A stretch of DNA of 64,000 nt from Crambe crambe (Eukaryota > Porifera > Demospongiae > Poecilosclerida > Crambeidae), in NCBI GenBank assembly GCA_963924555.1, contig OZ004592.1:2108001-2172000 (forward strand), given 5' to 3'. The notes beneath the pieces are model-generated. The model searched no databases. It was not told the origin of the DNA and was given only the letters and a program-made list of their open reading frames with translations. Below, in pieces: positions 20,336 through 32,862 of this stretch; within the stretch, counting starts at the first letter, position 1, and every line of letters starts with the position of its first letter. The translations under genes were made by a program, and so were the position numbers.

Positions 20336-23300
20336 CTACAGTATATACATAATGTGAAGGGGTTTAAAATTGGAGCTGTCATGCATTGTATGTGTAGAGA
20401 TGTGAAGGTCAATAATGTTCAGGTCACCACAATCTATATTATGTGGAAGGAAATAATGACATTGGATAAACATGGGAGTGAAGCTGCTCACCTCAACATT
20501 GGGGTCGTTCTCGATATTCTGGAACACCTCGTGTTCTTTCTGGAGGAACTGTTTCACCTGCTCTGCCTGCTCAGCATCATCAGCTGCTGGACCAGCCACT
20601 TCTTCCACCTCTTCCAATTGCACCTCATTCACCTCCTGCACACAAAAAGAGGTCACATCCACCACTAAATACTTGGTTCCTTCATCCTCACACTCACTTC
20701 AAGGGGGTACTTCTGACAATGCTCTCCAGTGCTCAACCTATTCCCGTCCTGTTCTATCACTGTAGCCGTGGTAACCACAGATGCAGACCTAAAGATGATG
20801 TCATAATGAGATAATTGGATAAAACTTGTCCACATTGTTTTGATGAGCTAAACTTCCAAATAAGGAGTCATTTCCGTTGCTAAGATTCTGCAAGCAATGG
20901 ACTCACCCCAAGTGCACCACAGGCATTCTATCACTGTCAAACACAGGGATCCCCTTGCTCTCATGGGCACCAGTAGTGAGCACCACACCACTGGGAGGGT
21001 CCACTCGGAGGGACACAGAAACTGTGGCAGCTTTGGAATTCTCATCCACCATGCTAAGACGGAAGGACTGCTCCTAAACAGAGAGGAAAAATCAGGAGTG
21101 TAGCTAATCACACGCTGATCCAGACAAATGTTCTTACGGTTTTCTTCTCCTCAGGTGGTAAAGAGTCAAGCACTTCATAGCTGCCAGCTCGATCTCGGCA
21201 GATAATGAAGCGATGGGCATCAGGCTCACGGTCAGGGGCTGTAAAGTTCACCTGAACTTGCTGGTGTTCCTGTTGCTTGCTAGCGTCAGGATTGTAGTTG
21301 GGAGGGTATGGCAGGATCACCCAATCCTCCCCCTCTTCATCCTACGGAAGAGATATATTCGCAACCATTGGAACTAAGAGATCAGCTTACCTTGGGGAGG
21401 TCTCTGGGGGTGACCCCCCTGGGGCGGTCCTTCTGGTCATCAATAGGTTTGGGGTTATTTTTGGATGATGGCAGTGTCTTTTTGAAGCTGTAGCGCATGC
21501 TACTACGCATGAAGAAGTTTGTGACTATGGTGGGCGTTTTGGTGGAGTCCAGACTGGTAAGACCAAGGGAGGAGGGAGGAGGAGAAGGGAGGAGGGAGGA
21601 GGGAGGAGGGAAGGGGAGAAGGGAGGGGGAGGGGTAGGAGGGAGGAGGGAGGAGGGAAGGGGAGAAGGGAGGAGGGAGGGGGAGGGAGAGAGGGAGGAGG
21701 GAAGGGGAGAAGAAAAGAGGAAGAGAAGGAAGGGAGAGATGAAGAAAGGAGATGGAAAAGAAGGAGTAATGATGAAACAGAGAGCACAAGAGGAGAGATC
21801 ATGATCAAAGTAAATAGGGAAGCACTAATTCAAGACATACTGGAAAAAGACGTGCTGCTCAACGGCAGTTTTCCAGATCCTTTTGGACTGTGGACGCTGT
21901 CCTGTGTAGAACTTCATCTTGATTGAAGGTCTCTTCCCATTGGTCTCGTCAGAATTCTCATTCTTCAATACATTTCATATAATAAAGGACTTGACGATCT
22001 AGAGGTGTGACTGCCACACCTACTCACCTCTGGTGGGTGGTAGATGATGCGAAACTTGTCCCTCTTGTAGGAGATCTTGTCGATGTCTCTCCATGGGACA
22101 CGAGTTCTGTCCTTGTCATCCTTACCCTCGTAGTAAATGGATATTCCTCTACAGCCACACCCAATGGTCACCATACGACAGTCCTCATGTTCCTCATTTC
22201 TCATTGACTATTGCATTCAATACAGCTCATTTTAACAATAGAACTGCAGGAAAACCAGCTCTCTCAAACTAGCTAGTGGCCCTGGTAGATTCATTTACAG
22301 AAAGTATGCCCCCAAACATGCATAACCTATTTCTGGGTCTTCCACACATTGTGCTGAGGTACTAGATTAAGTCACTGGAGAACAAGAATTTCTCCTGGCA
22401 AGGTTATTCCTTGTGTTTTTGACAGTCGTCTCTCCTCACCTTGGCCAAATAAAGGTGCTCCCCGTAGCGTGACAGGTCCTTGGCAATGCTGAGGAACTCG
22501 GCGTCAGCTTGGGCTGGAGTGTATCCAGCTTTAGCCTTGTGGACTTCGATCAGTTGAGCCTCGTAGTTATTAGGCTGGAGAGAAGAGAGAGAAAAGGTCA
22601 ATTCTCTAGCTAGTGTGGCTCATGCAAATTAGCACAATAAAGAATACAACCAAAAAACAACAACAAAAAAACCAAGAAACAAAGCCTAGATGATGCACAT
22701 GCTTGAGATTGAAATCACTAACCCTTAGTTAGTTACTTGTGGTAAGTCACATGCAGTGAGTGGTTGCACCCATATAATGGTTTCTTCCTTACAATAGACA
22801 AGGTCCTTAATAATTAATTCAGTGATTCACTTTATTTAATTATGGTTCACACTTGCAGCTATTGTCAGACTGAATCCTTGTCGATCATGTCAGCTTTCTT
22901 TTGATGCAATGCGAGAAACTGCTTTAATTATGAGCAGTGAGCTGATCACTGACCACTAATCGTGCTGTCATATGACACACTATACAGTGAAGTGTACCAT
23001 ACAAACTACCAACAACACACCATAACAAGTCCTGGGCCAGTATCACACACACACCAACATCACACCTTCTTACCATCCCACATTACAGTGCTACTTGGCA
23101 CCATGTGTAGTAACACATTCTGAAAGTCATGGTAAGGATTTCTGAAAATCATGGTAAGCTTATTCTTTTTTTCTTCTTTATGTAATGACACTTGCAGTAA
23201 GACAACAGCTTCCCATAATTACATACATGCAGAACAAACAGTTTTAACATTAAAGTAGCTATTGCCATCCCATGAATGAACACAGTGCACTCATTAGGTA

Positions 23301-26300
23301 CCTTTAGTGAGTCAGGGAGAAGTTGGAACTGCGGGTATTGCATGTAGTAACCAGGCTGGAAATCCCCGTCTTCATAGTCACCCAGTTTTCCTGGATTAAG
23401 AATGAACGACAGATAGAAAGATATAAGTTTGCACATTTACGACTGTATAAAGAGCTGGAGATATAACACACCCACCTTGGAGCATGAGAGCAGTGAGCCT
23501 GATAGCAGTCTCCCTGTCCACATGGATTCTATTAGCTCTGATGTCATCGCACAGCTGTAAGCAGTACAAGAACCTGCAGAGTATGCAGAGGGTTATGTTA
23601 TTTGTTGTTCTAGGTACGTAGCCTTTAAGAAACTGGTAGCTCTGGAATGTTCCTCTTGTGATTCTCAAACACTTTACTCATTAGGTCGTAGTCATGCCAC
23701 CACAGAACTCTCTCTCTGCCAGCGGTTGCTATACATGGCCTGGGTTGCTATGCATGGCCCTTATGGCCACACTAAAATGTATGTGTCAATTTACTTAGTT
23801 TCTACTGGCTCCACAATGTATCTCTGCTTTGAAATACCAATGATTGCTTAATTGCTGTGAAATTGGTCTTTTGGTATGGCATATTTGAGATTGAAAATTT
23901 TAATGTGGCCACATGCATTTTCATTATGATAATATCAGACATGGTTGTAAAGAGACATGGTTGTAAAGAGACAGTGTTGTAAGGTGAATACTAACTTTGT
24001 CATGTCATTCTGAACTAAATCTATTAATTGATTAGAAATCAGATCGCTATAGTGTAACCATGGTAACCATACTTGCAACTACTGAGAGTTTTGCCATGGC
24101 TACCTTTTGAAACAATGGGAGGCATAGCACTGCTGGTGTACCAGCATCTCCCCAGACAAGTTTCCATCCTAAGGTGTGCTGCACTTTGTTATCTGGGCCT
24201 CATGGCATATCTCAGCCATTATCACTTAATGACCCACCTAAGTGCCACTGATTGATAGAACTCATTACATCTTGGCAAGCAGGGATAGTAGCAAAACCAG
24301 CCAGAACAAGGAACTACATGATTTTGAGAAGTTACTGCATCCTTGCATGACCCCATGGCTACAATATGGTACCCAGGCCTGGTCTTGACTGAATACTTTT
24401 TCCCTACATACAGTTAGCATTCTTCGGCTAGCCCACACCTTTAAGCTATTTGGCTGCCCCACACTTTTATAAATACCTCACATATCTGCTACGTTGCACA
24501 GGAGATTAATGGACTATGAAATCAATACTTGAAGCTTCCATAATACCCTCCCTCATGCTGAATAAATTAGTGATTTTGAGTTGATGCCAAGCAACTTGGG
24601 CCTTTGGTAAGTATTTCACTATCAATAGAAGCCCCTGAGGTATGTTCCAGGAATAATACCTCAGTATCACAGTTCTACAGACTTCCTAGAAAATTCCACC
24701 TTTGGTGGTGGAGGGGGGGGGGGGAGTAAAGTTCTGAAGGAAATATAACACTGGGTCCCGCTTTTTCTAATCGGGGTCATGACCTGGAAGTTTCAAGAAA
24801 TTTTAATCAGATTCATAGTTGCTAACAGCTATGAATGAATATGATATCAAAGCTACACACAAGATGGGTAAATTAATCTAGCAAGAGATGATTGGAACTT
24901 TAAAGAGCAACAGTCTCACAATTGGAGTTTTCCCGAGGCTAATACGTGGAAAGATAACATGGATGGTGCTATGTACTATAAGAAAATGCTTAGGCATCAA
25001 TACAAGAGCTGTATTGATTTCCTGAAATAACTATTATTATTACATATTATGTATCCAAACACTCTAACTCTTACTCCTGATACCCAATACCAGTATTATA
25101 GTGAATCCATTCTCATAATATCATATTTCCCATTCCCATTCCCAATACCCGGTACCAGCTATAATATATACAGCAGTATTGATACTACCAACACACTTGG
25201 AATGTTCGTCCTTGAGCAGTTTGGAGTTGTTTGGATCCGGCACGTAAAACTTGACTCCATAGTAGTACTCCCAAGGATCAGTAAGAGCTGCCTTCTCTAT
25301 GGAAGGGAGGAAAGGAATTCGTAATGTAATATACAAGAACTTGTGTTTGATGTGGCTGTGGGTTAGGGGGGTTATCCATTTCCTGGAAATGGAGCCATAT
25401 TCTAGTCAAAATTGCATTAGTACTCAGAAGTAGGCCACCCTGATTGACATACCACTTGAGACTTTAGTGCAGCCTTATCAGGGCTTGTCAATGAATCAGT
25501 GTTTTATTTCAGAGCTTCTCAATAAAGTACATGCAATTGTCATTAGCCTTTAAAAAAACACTTTCAATGGAGCTTGTACTGGTACCAGCACTCTTGATTC
25601 TGATGTCAGGAAGTAAGTAGTTAGTAGCTATTGGTGTGAAGGTAAACCACAAAGACGTGTGCCCAAGGAGTGAGGGCATTCCTACTTTCTTAGGCACACT
25701 CCCATTGCAGACAATGACAAGAGAACAAGAATGGAAAATCCTGATCTATCTCATGTACATCAACAGGAACAGGCAGTTGGTATTTATGCTGCATTCCAAT
25801 TGCTACAAGCATTAGTCTTGCTAAGTTGTCAAGGAAAAGGCAAACAGACACAATACCATTGGTGATCCGAATCTGATGGACACACAACAAAAAAATAATC
25901 AAATTTATGCTAACAGGGCCTTTTAATGAGCCTTTTAATGAGAGCCTTTTCCACACCTGGTAACTTAAATGAGAACCTGGGCTACTTAATAATGAGAGCC
26001 TTTGCCACGCCTGGGCTACTTAAAAGCGAGAGCCTTTTCTACACCTGGGAAAATTGCTTCATCTTGCACTGATTGTCACCTATTCAACAGACTTCCTGTC
26101 CCGCACACACAAACAAAGACCACAAACCTTTAGAAGAAAATTGACTTCTCAGTTGCTTTCCTGGCACAAGAAATATCTGCATGATGAAGTTAAAAATGTA
26201 GTCTCAATAAAAATGGGTGTGGTAGTTTGTTTATTAATGTCAAGTGATTGGTGCTCTTGCTCTATGGTGCAAGTCAAGTGGGATCAAAGTAAGATGAAGA

Positions 26301-27257
26301 ATGTCTCTAGAGAACAGTCATTGAGCTACTGGTATGTCAATATGGACAAAGGGATTGTTATTGTGACGAAGAGTTCGTGCCCACATTATAAACAATTTAA
26401 TGTCTAATAATAAACAAATCTTGTATGCTGACTTTGGACAAATCTCTTTGCTGTAAGTCTATCTTAACTTGCTCCACACACAAAAATAAGTGTCGAAATT
26501 TAATATCCACCCCCCAAAACCACCAAAAGTGTAACAACTGGCTTACCTTTTGCTTGAGGTGATATTTTTGGCCTTTGTGCTCCCTTTCGTAGTTATCGTA
26601 GAAGAAGACAGAGAAAAAATCGGTCTCCAGAGTCTGAGTCTCTCTGTGGGCTGGGTCTACCACAGTCTCTGTGGTGGCCTTGCGCTATAATATTTGTTTA
26701 GCAGCATGCATGCATCAGATAAAATAAACAGTCACTGATTACTAAGCTAACCAGCTATGAACAACAAACAACAAGATAGCTAAGCACCAGTCAGTCAGAC
26801 TTGGCTAATGTCTCTGCAGGCTAGTTGCTACATACAAGCTTGCAACCACACTTTATATAGCTAGAGCCGACGAACAACCACATTATGGCATGCTGGAATA
26901 ACTGTAGAGTAAATACTCTTAGCTCAAGTGTGGAACCGAGTCAAAATAACTCACTCTTTTTTTCTTTTTTAGATCGACATCCAAGTCATTCCCGTCTAGC
27001 AGGACCACTTTTAAAAGGGGCTTGGGAGTTGGAGGCTTCTTGGCTGCCTCAGTTTCAACTTCCTCCTCTGCAGGTGCAACCTCATATTCGTCTTTTTTCT
27101 CTGAGGGTTCGTCTTCTGGCAATTTTTGCTCCTCTGCCTCTTCAATTTCGCCCTTTTTGCTTTGTTCCTGGGCACCGCCAACATCTTCAGGGTCCTTATG
27201 TTCTTCGGTTTCGCTCTCTCGGAGTTGTTCTTGTTCTTTTGTAACGGGCTCTTCCAT
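20336..27257 (-). CDS. Band 4.1-type FERM domain protein
   Basis: Membrane-cytoskeleton linker. Thirteen exons in phase: 27257-26955, 26684-26547, 25294-25197, 23573-23476, 23390-23302, 22574-22440, 22207-22028, 21962-21841, 21553-21391, 21341-21138, 21073-20907, 20788-20698 and 20635-20492, about 644 aa. After an acidic N-terminus (about 85 aa) comes the FERM F1 lobe (KVVLLDGNDLDVDL). F2 follows with DPWEYYYGVKFYVPDP, FLYCLQLCDDIRANRI, a GDYEDGD block and YTPAQADAEFLSIAKDLSRY. F3 has RVPWRDIDKISYKRDKFRI and WKTAVEQHVFF. After it comes a Thr/Ser-Arg-Tyr-Ser stretch (MRSSMRYSFKKT) like the FERM-adjacent region. The C-terminal part is acidic. The 3' end is uncertain: either exon 13 reads on to the stop at 20336, or the GT donor after 20492 leads to an exon I cannot find. 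Paralogue not assignable. Confidence 0.85.
21565..21770. repeat. Polypurine GGGAGGA tract in FERM gene intron
   Basis: About 200 bp of almost pure G/A on the plus strand, built from GGGAGGA and GGGGAGAAGG words, inside the intron between exons 8 and 9. It creates artefactual Pro/Ser/Leu-rich frames on the minus strand. The G runs could form quadruplexes, and the strand asymmetry allows triplex DNA. Confidence 0.8.
25918..26050. repeat. Small minisatellite in FERM gene intron
   Basis: Three to four imperfect copies of a unit of about 45 bp reading AATGAGAGCCTTTTCCACAC followed by CTGGGCTACTTAA. A 117-codon frame just downstream on the plus strand (26054-26407) matches nothing and is judged non-coding. 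Confidence 0.6.
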
Positions 27258-27400
27258 ACCTTAGCTAGTCGATCTACAAGTTGAATTGTTCACAAGGAAA
27301 GAAGAGTTGTTCAGATTGAAACACGATTGGAATTAGCACAGGAATTTGCTAAACCATGTACCGTGGCAATAATAATGTGGGCGTAGCTATGCATAGTGGT

Positions 27401-27412
27401 TGCGCATGCGCA
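27401..27412. promoter_or_regulatory. NRF1-type palindrome upstream of FERM gene
   Basis: TGCGCATGCGCA, a perfect match to the palindromic NRF1 consensus, about 145 bp upstream of the FERM start codon. Seen directly; binding inferred. Confidence 0.5.
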
Positions 27413-27421
27413 TGAAAGTTT

Positions 27422-27613
27422 TCCAGGCCCTCATATGGTTCCAGCCCTTGCCCTCGATGTGATGTGTCAGATTTGGAGGGCAATTCGTACTTTGAACACT
27501 ATATCACAACTCACTCCTCCCTCATGAATGTGGACAGGATCCTCTCTGCTCTGTCATCATCAGAACCTGACTTATCACTTGTTATAAATCATTTTTATGT
27601 TACACCTGAGTAG
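27422..27613 (+). other. Possible terminal exon or fragment with a C2H2 zinc-finger-like motif
   Basis: An open frame of 63 codons ending in TAG reads CPRCDVSDLEGNSYFEHYITTH, spacing C-x2-C-x12-H-x4-H, close to a C2H2 finger. It continues into SSLMNVDRILSALSSSEPDL and VINHFYVTPE. There is no ATG in frame, but TTTCCAG just before could be an acceptor. No upstream exon is evident because the FERM gene starts 160 bp to the left on the other strand. It could be a gene relic or the end of an unrecognised gene. Confidence 0.3.
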
Positions 27614-28293
27614 CCTCCCTCAGTCACTTGACATTTTTTTTTCCCCCGTTTATTTTGCATATGCCCTTTGGGCTTTACATTGCTTGCTTGATTGATTGAT
27701 TCAGGCAACACTGCATGCTATAAATAAAAGTCACGATGTAGTGTTTGTGCATGTCTCTACTGGCGGCCTTGCGCAAAGCTAGCCAAGCATTATCTTACAT
27801 TTTTTGCTATAATAATTACAGACTGCAGGAAGCAGTCTAGTATGATGCATTAATTAGAAGAGATTATGCCTGGGGCCAGGAACAACAGCACACATTTTTT
27901 TTGGAAGGGGTCATGACTGGCTTTTGTTCAGCTGCACTTCATACACAAGCTTTGACCAATTAGCTGACAGTGCAGAATTAAATTCGTGCTCGTGACAATT
28001 AAGACCATTGCATTTGTATACAACAGTATTTGCTCGCTTAAATTTATCTTGCACATGCGTACTTGTCAACCAACCTGACTTTAAACAAATTGTCAACCTA
28101 TGAAGTAAACTTGAATAGAAGTCCATATTATCATATTTCTGGTCTGGTCTATTGTATGGGTCTTACCTGAAAGACTGGAAATAAGATAGGACATTGCTGT
28201 TGAGCTGTGGCCTGTTTGGAGTCTCAGCATACAACACCTCTGAATACTTGGTATTAAAAGAATTTGCTTGCTTCCTTCCTGTGTCACCCAAGG

Positions 28294-28332
<39 letters not shown>

Positions 28333-29550
28333 AGCTTTTACAGACTCCATAAAGTCTTTTGATAGTTTATAGATGCAGTATATTCTGGGTGGGTGTGGCT
28401 TGTTTACAGCCATTCCTATATAGCTACATTAACAAGTTAAAACATGAATTATATTTATGATGGGTGCTCAGCAATCCTCCACATTATATGACTTCTCAAG
28501 GTTGATCTTACTTGATTTAGTATTAAAAATTCACTCAACTGCAAAGCTAGGAAGACCAAGCTGCTATATATTTTCTCTGCTCTTCCTGCTGATGACTTGG
28601 TTGGCTCTCTTGCTCTTGCTATTTGGTTTTCTTGCTCCCAGTGTTTTCTCAGATGAACATCAACATGCCTACTATGTATTTAACCTCTGCTCTTACTTGC
28701 TAACTAGCTGACTTAGCTCGCTAGTTCCAGCACTGTCACTTACTAGGAACTGCAGGGTAATAAGGGACTCATAAACAAATGCATTCTCTGGCAAATATAT
28801 AGTAAAAGGTGCCACTTGCAGTACCAATATTGTTGAGTAAACCATAACTATAGTGCCTTAAGTATCATAATTAACTAAACTTTGATGGTTATGATTTATG
28901 CATGCTCTTACCTGGAAGTTTACATTGGAATGTTCCTGTCCATTATTATTTGGCACCACATATAACCCTTAGAAGAAAATGCTTTCTAGCGAGTGTGACA
29001 ACCATCACTGCTCATCAAGTAATATAATGCAGCAAATATACAAGAGTGCTCATTCCAATGTTTCAATCTTCAGAACTTCAATGTTCTGATTATTTCCTGA
29101 CAGCCGATTATTGTGGTGTACGAAGTTACAAGTAACAAGGCCAGCATATAACCATCCGGTCACAGCATATAATTCTTACTGGTTTGGATATCTTCTTCAA
29201 AGTATTTCTTATCTGCTTGGCTGCTTAAAGGGTCTGGGGCCAGCACAGGGGTGCTTTATCATGACTTGGCTGTTTCTTTAGCAACTACTTATGCAGGCAG
29301 CAGGTTACCTAGTTAATTGAGCACGTGTAGCTAGTGAAGGCATGGAAACGATTCATGGCTGGATAGGTACATGACCTGCAGCTGTGTCAGTTAAACTTAA
29401 AGGGTCAAGGTGATGAGGTGAAATTCTCAGTGATGGCAAAGGTAAAGGATCAACAACTTTACCAACAACATTTACCACCAATATACAAGCAAATGTCCAC
29501 CACCACCCCCTTCTTCATTGTGTCCAGCCACCACTGGACACACATGCAGG
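27614..29550. other. Gene-free spacer
   Basis: No supported gene in about 1.9 kb. Contains a (GA)n microsatellite at 28297-28330 and scattered short frames without family resemblance. At about 29488-29535 there is a partial direct copy of the terminal sequence of the inverted-repeat element starting at 29551. Confidence 0.5.
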
Positions 29551-30071
29551 TGTAATTTAAAGCATACTAGTCAAGCATTCACAACAAATGTCCACCACTC
29601 CCCTTCTTCCCTGGCTGATCCTGCTGCCTGAAGTCTGACATAATTATCATTATGTAGATGTCATGTGCATCATCGATTACATCATAAAGGCCCAGAAAGC
29701 ATCAAAACATAAAGCAAAGGATAATAGATACATGAAGACAGCGAATCCTGGTGAAAAAGGAATGAAAATCAGAAGACAGGCCTGTGAATATAGTTCCTCA
29801 TTCAGTAATCATGTGCTAGTTCCCTCACCTAGTTATGATAGCTTGCTTGTGCTGTCACTCGATTGTGCATGTGACATCATACAAGCATTATATGTCCAAC
29901 TTTCAGTGGCGGGATCCAGTGTTACCCAGCCAAGGAAGAAGGGGAGCTGCAGAAGAAGGGAGGCTGCAGAAGAAGGGAGTGTCAGATACAAGGAAGAAGG
30001 GGTGAATACAATGAAGAAAGGGAGTGGTGCACATTTGTTGTGAATGCTCGACTAGTATGCTTTAAATTACA
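29551..30071. mobile_element. 521-bp non-coding element with 60-bp terminal inverted repeats
   Basis: The left arm 29551-29610 and the complement of the right arm 30011-30070 match over about 60 bp with three to four differences (starting GTAATTTAAAGCATACTAGT). The interior holds CCCTTCTTCC-type repeats. A 126-codon frame at 29663-30043 crosses the element and has no recognisable content. Size and ends fit a MITE. Confidence 0.65.
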
Positions 30072-30482
30072 ACTCCTGCTGGCATGGTTGTTAAGTGATA
30101 ATTCTGATCCCTACAATAATCCCAGTTTGCTATCCAATTTCCTTGCTACTACTACAGCTGCATTAATTTCCCCTTCACATATCCACTTCTCCCTATCCGA
30201 TTTCATGTTTGCTTGGGTTGGTCATCAGCTCCTGAGCAAAGTCAAAGTGCCTCGAGCCTGTCCCATAACTCCCTACTCTGAGCACTCTCAAAATAGTAAG
30301 GTATCATCTCAGTTCCAAAGGCATCCAGAATTCTAGTAAGGCTGAATGGGCTTGATCGTATGTTAGTGTAAATAGAAAATATAATTTTCGATTCTCATCA
30401 AAACAAGTGCTGAACTGTTTTGGTAATTTGAGAACACACTTGTTCAGTTCCCAATTAAAATCTAGTAAGGGAGAACCTCCTC
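30072..30482. other. Distal 5' flank of Myc
   Basis: No gene or clear repeat recognised. It ends at the NRF1-type site of the Myc promoter region. Confidence 0.35.
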
Positions 30483-30725
30483 TGCGCATGCGCACTGATT
30501 GCGCGGTTCAAATCACGTGCAAAATGCGCCCCCGGCGAATATTGTGTATCGTATCCGGCCTAGCCTGCGGGGTACGGGTAGCGAACGCAACCAGCATAAA
30601 ATTCATCTCAACTTCCGGTTCTACCTTTTTTCGCTGCAGAATTAAAGGTCGCTTCTCTTTGCGGCTGCGTCGTAGGGTATAAAGACTCGACGTAAGCAGC
30701 TTGCCAGTCCCTACACAGTGAAAAG
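30483..30725 (+). promoter_or_regulatory. Myc promoter and non-coding first exon
   Basis: In order: an NRF1-type palindrome TGCGCATGCGCA (30483-30494), a canonical E-box CACGTG (30514-30519), a TATA box GTATAAAG (30677-30684), then a probable short non-coding exon ending AAAAG at 30725 before GTGAGC. The matching acceptor AATAG lies at about 31003, two bases before the Myc ATG. The E-box could allow Myc/Max autoregulation; that is inference. Confidence 0.65.
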
Positions 30726-31005
30726 GTGAGCCGAGAAAAGCTTGTTGATAGCAAGTTAGAAATAATCCATAGGCTTTTGCTTGCAGTAAAAGCATTTAGG
30801 ATTGCATGCTGCAACACACAGTGCTAAAGGTCCATTTGTACTGCAGTCTGATACTGCGAGTATACTAAGCTTGCAAGCTACACACCCAAGATATTTTCTA
30901 TTTTCAAAAAAAACAACAAAAAAAACAACTACTTTATTTGTAAAAGTGGTTAGATTTTTATAGGAAACTTTCCAGCAACTTTTTACCAACTCCTATTCAA
31001 TAGGG

Positions 31006-32386
31006 ATGGCTTCTTTAGTTGAATTTCAAGACTTCAAGCTGAACCAACACCAAATGACCATGTTTCAAGATACAAGTGATCTGCAAGCATTTGAGGATTT
31101 GCTAGGGAGAATGGAACTGCCTACACCACCTCTCAGTCCAGACCATGAAGAAAATGCTGCTGCACCTGCTACAAATAGCAGTCAACTTTTATCCCAAAGC
31201 AACCTGGACATTGGTGAAACAATACTCCAACAAATGATGGCATCAGAGGATCTGATTTTCGACAGCCAGAGCACATATGGCAGTGATTCATCAGATATTT
31301 TTGAAACTGATCCCAGCATCCTTTCAAGTGGACAGGCTCTTTTGCAGGATTGTATGTGGAATGGGGAAGCATATGAACCAAGACACTCCATCAGTACGAA
31401 TGGAATCTACACACCAGCTCCATCTCCTCCACCTGCTGAAAGCAAGGACTCTATTGAAGAGGAAGAAGACGAGGAAGAACGTGTGTCCACATGCTCAAAA
31501 TCCAAAGAGAATGACCAAGCAGAGTGCATCAGTCCTACAGAAGTCTTCACCTTCGTCACTGCCTCAGATTTGACAGCAAAGGAACATCAAGTGACGAACA
31601 CCAATGGAAGGATGGAGAGGGAGACACACAAGTCTAGCTGCTTGGGGCACAGAAGAAATGTTTCCAGCACTTACATGAACTCTAGGGTACACCCTCAGGC
31701 TACTACTTCAGAGTCAGGTAGGTTGTAGCATTGACACCAGGGTCTGCAGACAGTACCAGTGTGAAACTAGAGTTATTTTCAGAGGAAGTTTAGATTTTTC
31801 AGTCTCTATTTGATACCAAACAAACACCTTCACAGAAGCCATTTCACCAATGCAGTTTTGTCTCTGGAAAAGTCTTGTCTAAATTCATATTTCTTTTCTC
31901 TCTGCAGAAGAAGAAATTGATGTTGTGACAATATCCGACAGACCAGAAAAGCCAATCAATAACAGAATGGTTACGAGGAAGCGCAACACTTCAATGTCGG
32001 CTCCCTGCTCTCGACACGTTTCCCCAACCCGCTTGCCTCCCACCAAAAAGAGAAGATGCCACTCAAAGCGGACACACAGATTGAGTTCTGTGGGTTCGAA
32101 TTTTGGGGATGGGACCGAGTCGGATGAGGAACTGAGACGAGCTTCCCACAATGTCCTGGAGAGGAAACGGCGAAACGATCTGAAGTACAGCTTTCAAATC
32201 CTGCGTGGTCAAATTCCGGAACTGGAAGAGAACCAGCGGGCGCCAAAGGTGACCATCTTGAGGAAAGCAGCAGAATACATCAAGCAGATCAAGGAAAAGG
32301 AAGAGGAGTTGCAATCACGCATGGCACGAGAACGAAGACGGGAGTCAAAACTACTGCAACGTTTGGCTTACTTGAAATCGATATGA
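31006..32386 (+). CDS. MYC: Myc proto-oncogene bHLH-leucine zipper transcription factor
   Basis: Growth-controlling transcription factor that binds E-boxes as a dimer with Max. Coding exons 31006-31717 and 31908-32386 join in phase to 396 aa. Myc box I is ELPTPPLSP with the phosphodegron Thr and Ser (about residues 37-46). Myc box II is LLQDCMWNG. EEEIDVV at the start of the second coding exon matches the acidic Myc box after the vertebrate exon 2/3 junction, so the intron position appears conserved. Then come a basic Lys/Arg stretch, the basic region SHNVLERKRRNDLK, helix-loop-helix LRGQIPELEENQRAPKVTIL, and a leucine zipper ending at the C-terminus. Together with the non-coding first exon this reproduces the three-exon vertebrate layout. 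Confidence 0.96.
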
Positions 32387-32839
32387 GATGATAACTGACT
32401 GACCACTAACCTTGGATTTTTTTATTTAAAGGACGAAACCTGGAGCTGGCAATTTTTAGGGAAAATTGGATTCTTAGGAGTAATCTACTTTCAAGTAGGG
32501 ACCTTTTCATTACACACACATCAACACCGCGATACATTCTATCAAACTTGTCACAAATCTCTTCTTTTCCATATCAAATCATCTTTTTTTTGGCGTTTGC
32601 TCGTTATCCCTACCCCTATGATATCAATATTCATTTGTATTATAATTATATCAGGTACTATTTATTCTTTTGCTTTGGCCAACAAACCATCTCTAATCAC
32701 TTGTCCATTTTTGTGCCCCCCAAAAACACCCACCATTTTTTTTTTTTTTTTTTTTTGTATTTGTCTGGTCCCATTATCGGGCTGGTCATGTCCCCTTAAT
32801 TCCTTTTGTTGTTTTATTGCTGATTAAAATTATAAGCAA

Positions 32840-32862
32840 AATAAATTTAAAAGCAAAATAAA
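32840..32862 (+). terminator. Tandem AATAAA signals ending Myc 3' UTR
   Basis: Two AATAAA hexamers, 32840-32845 and 32857-32862, sit in a direct repeat of AGCAAAATAAATTTAA about 455 bp after the Myc stop. The 3' UTR also contains a run of about 22 T near 32738-32757. Confidence 0.6.

Noticed and set aside
21382..21808. Ser/Pro/Leu-rich frames on the minus strand
   Set aside because: They come from the GGGAGGA polypurine tract. Only the part up to 21553 is a real FERM exon, in a different frame extent.
26054..26407. 117-codon frame in a FERM intron
   Set aside because: No family resemblance, next to a minisatellite, no splice context.
29663..30043. 126-codon frame
   Set aside because: Lies across the interior and right arm of the inverted-repeat element; composition is that of its CTTCTT repeats.
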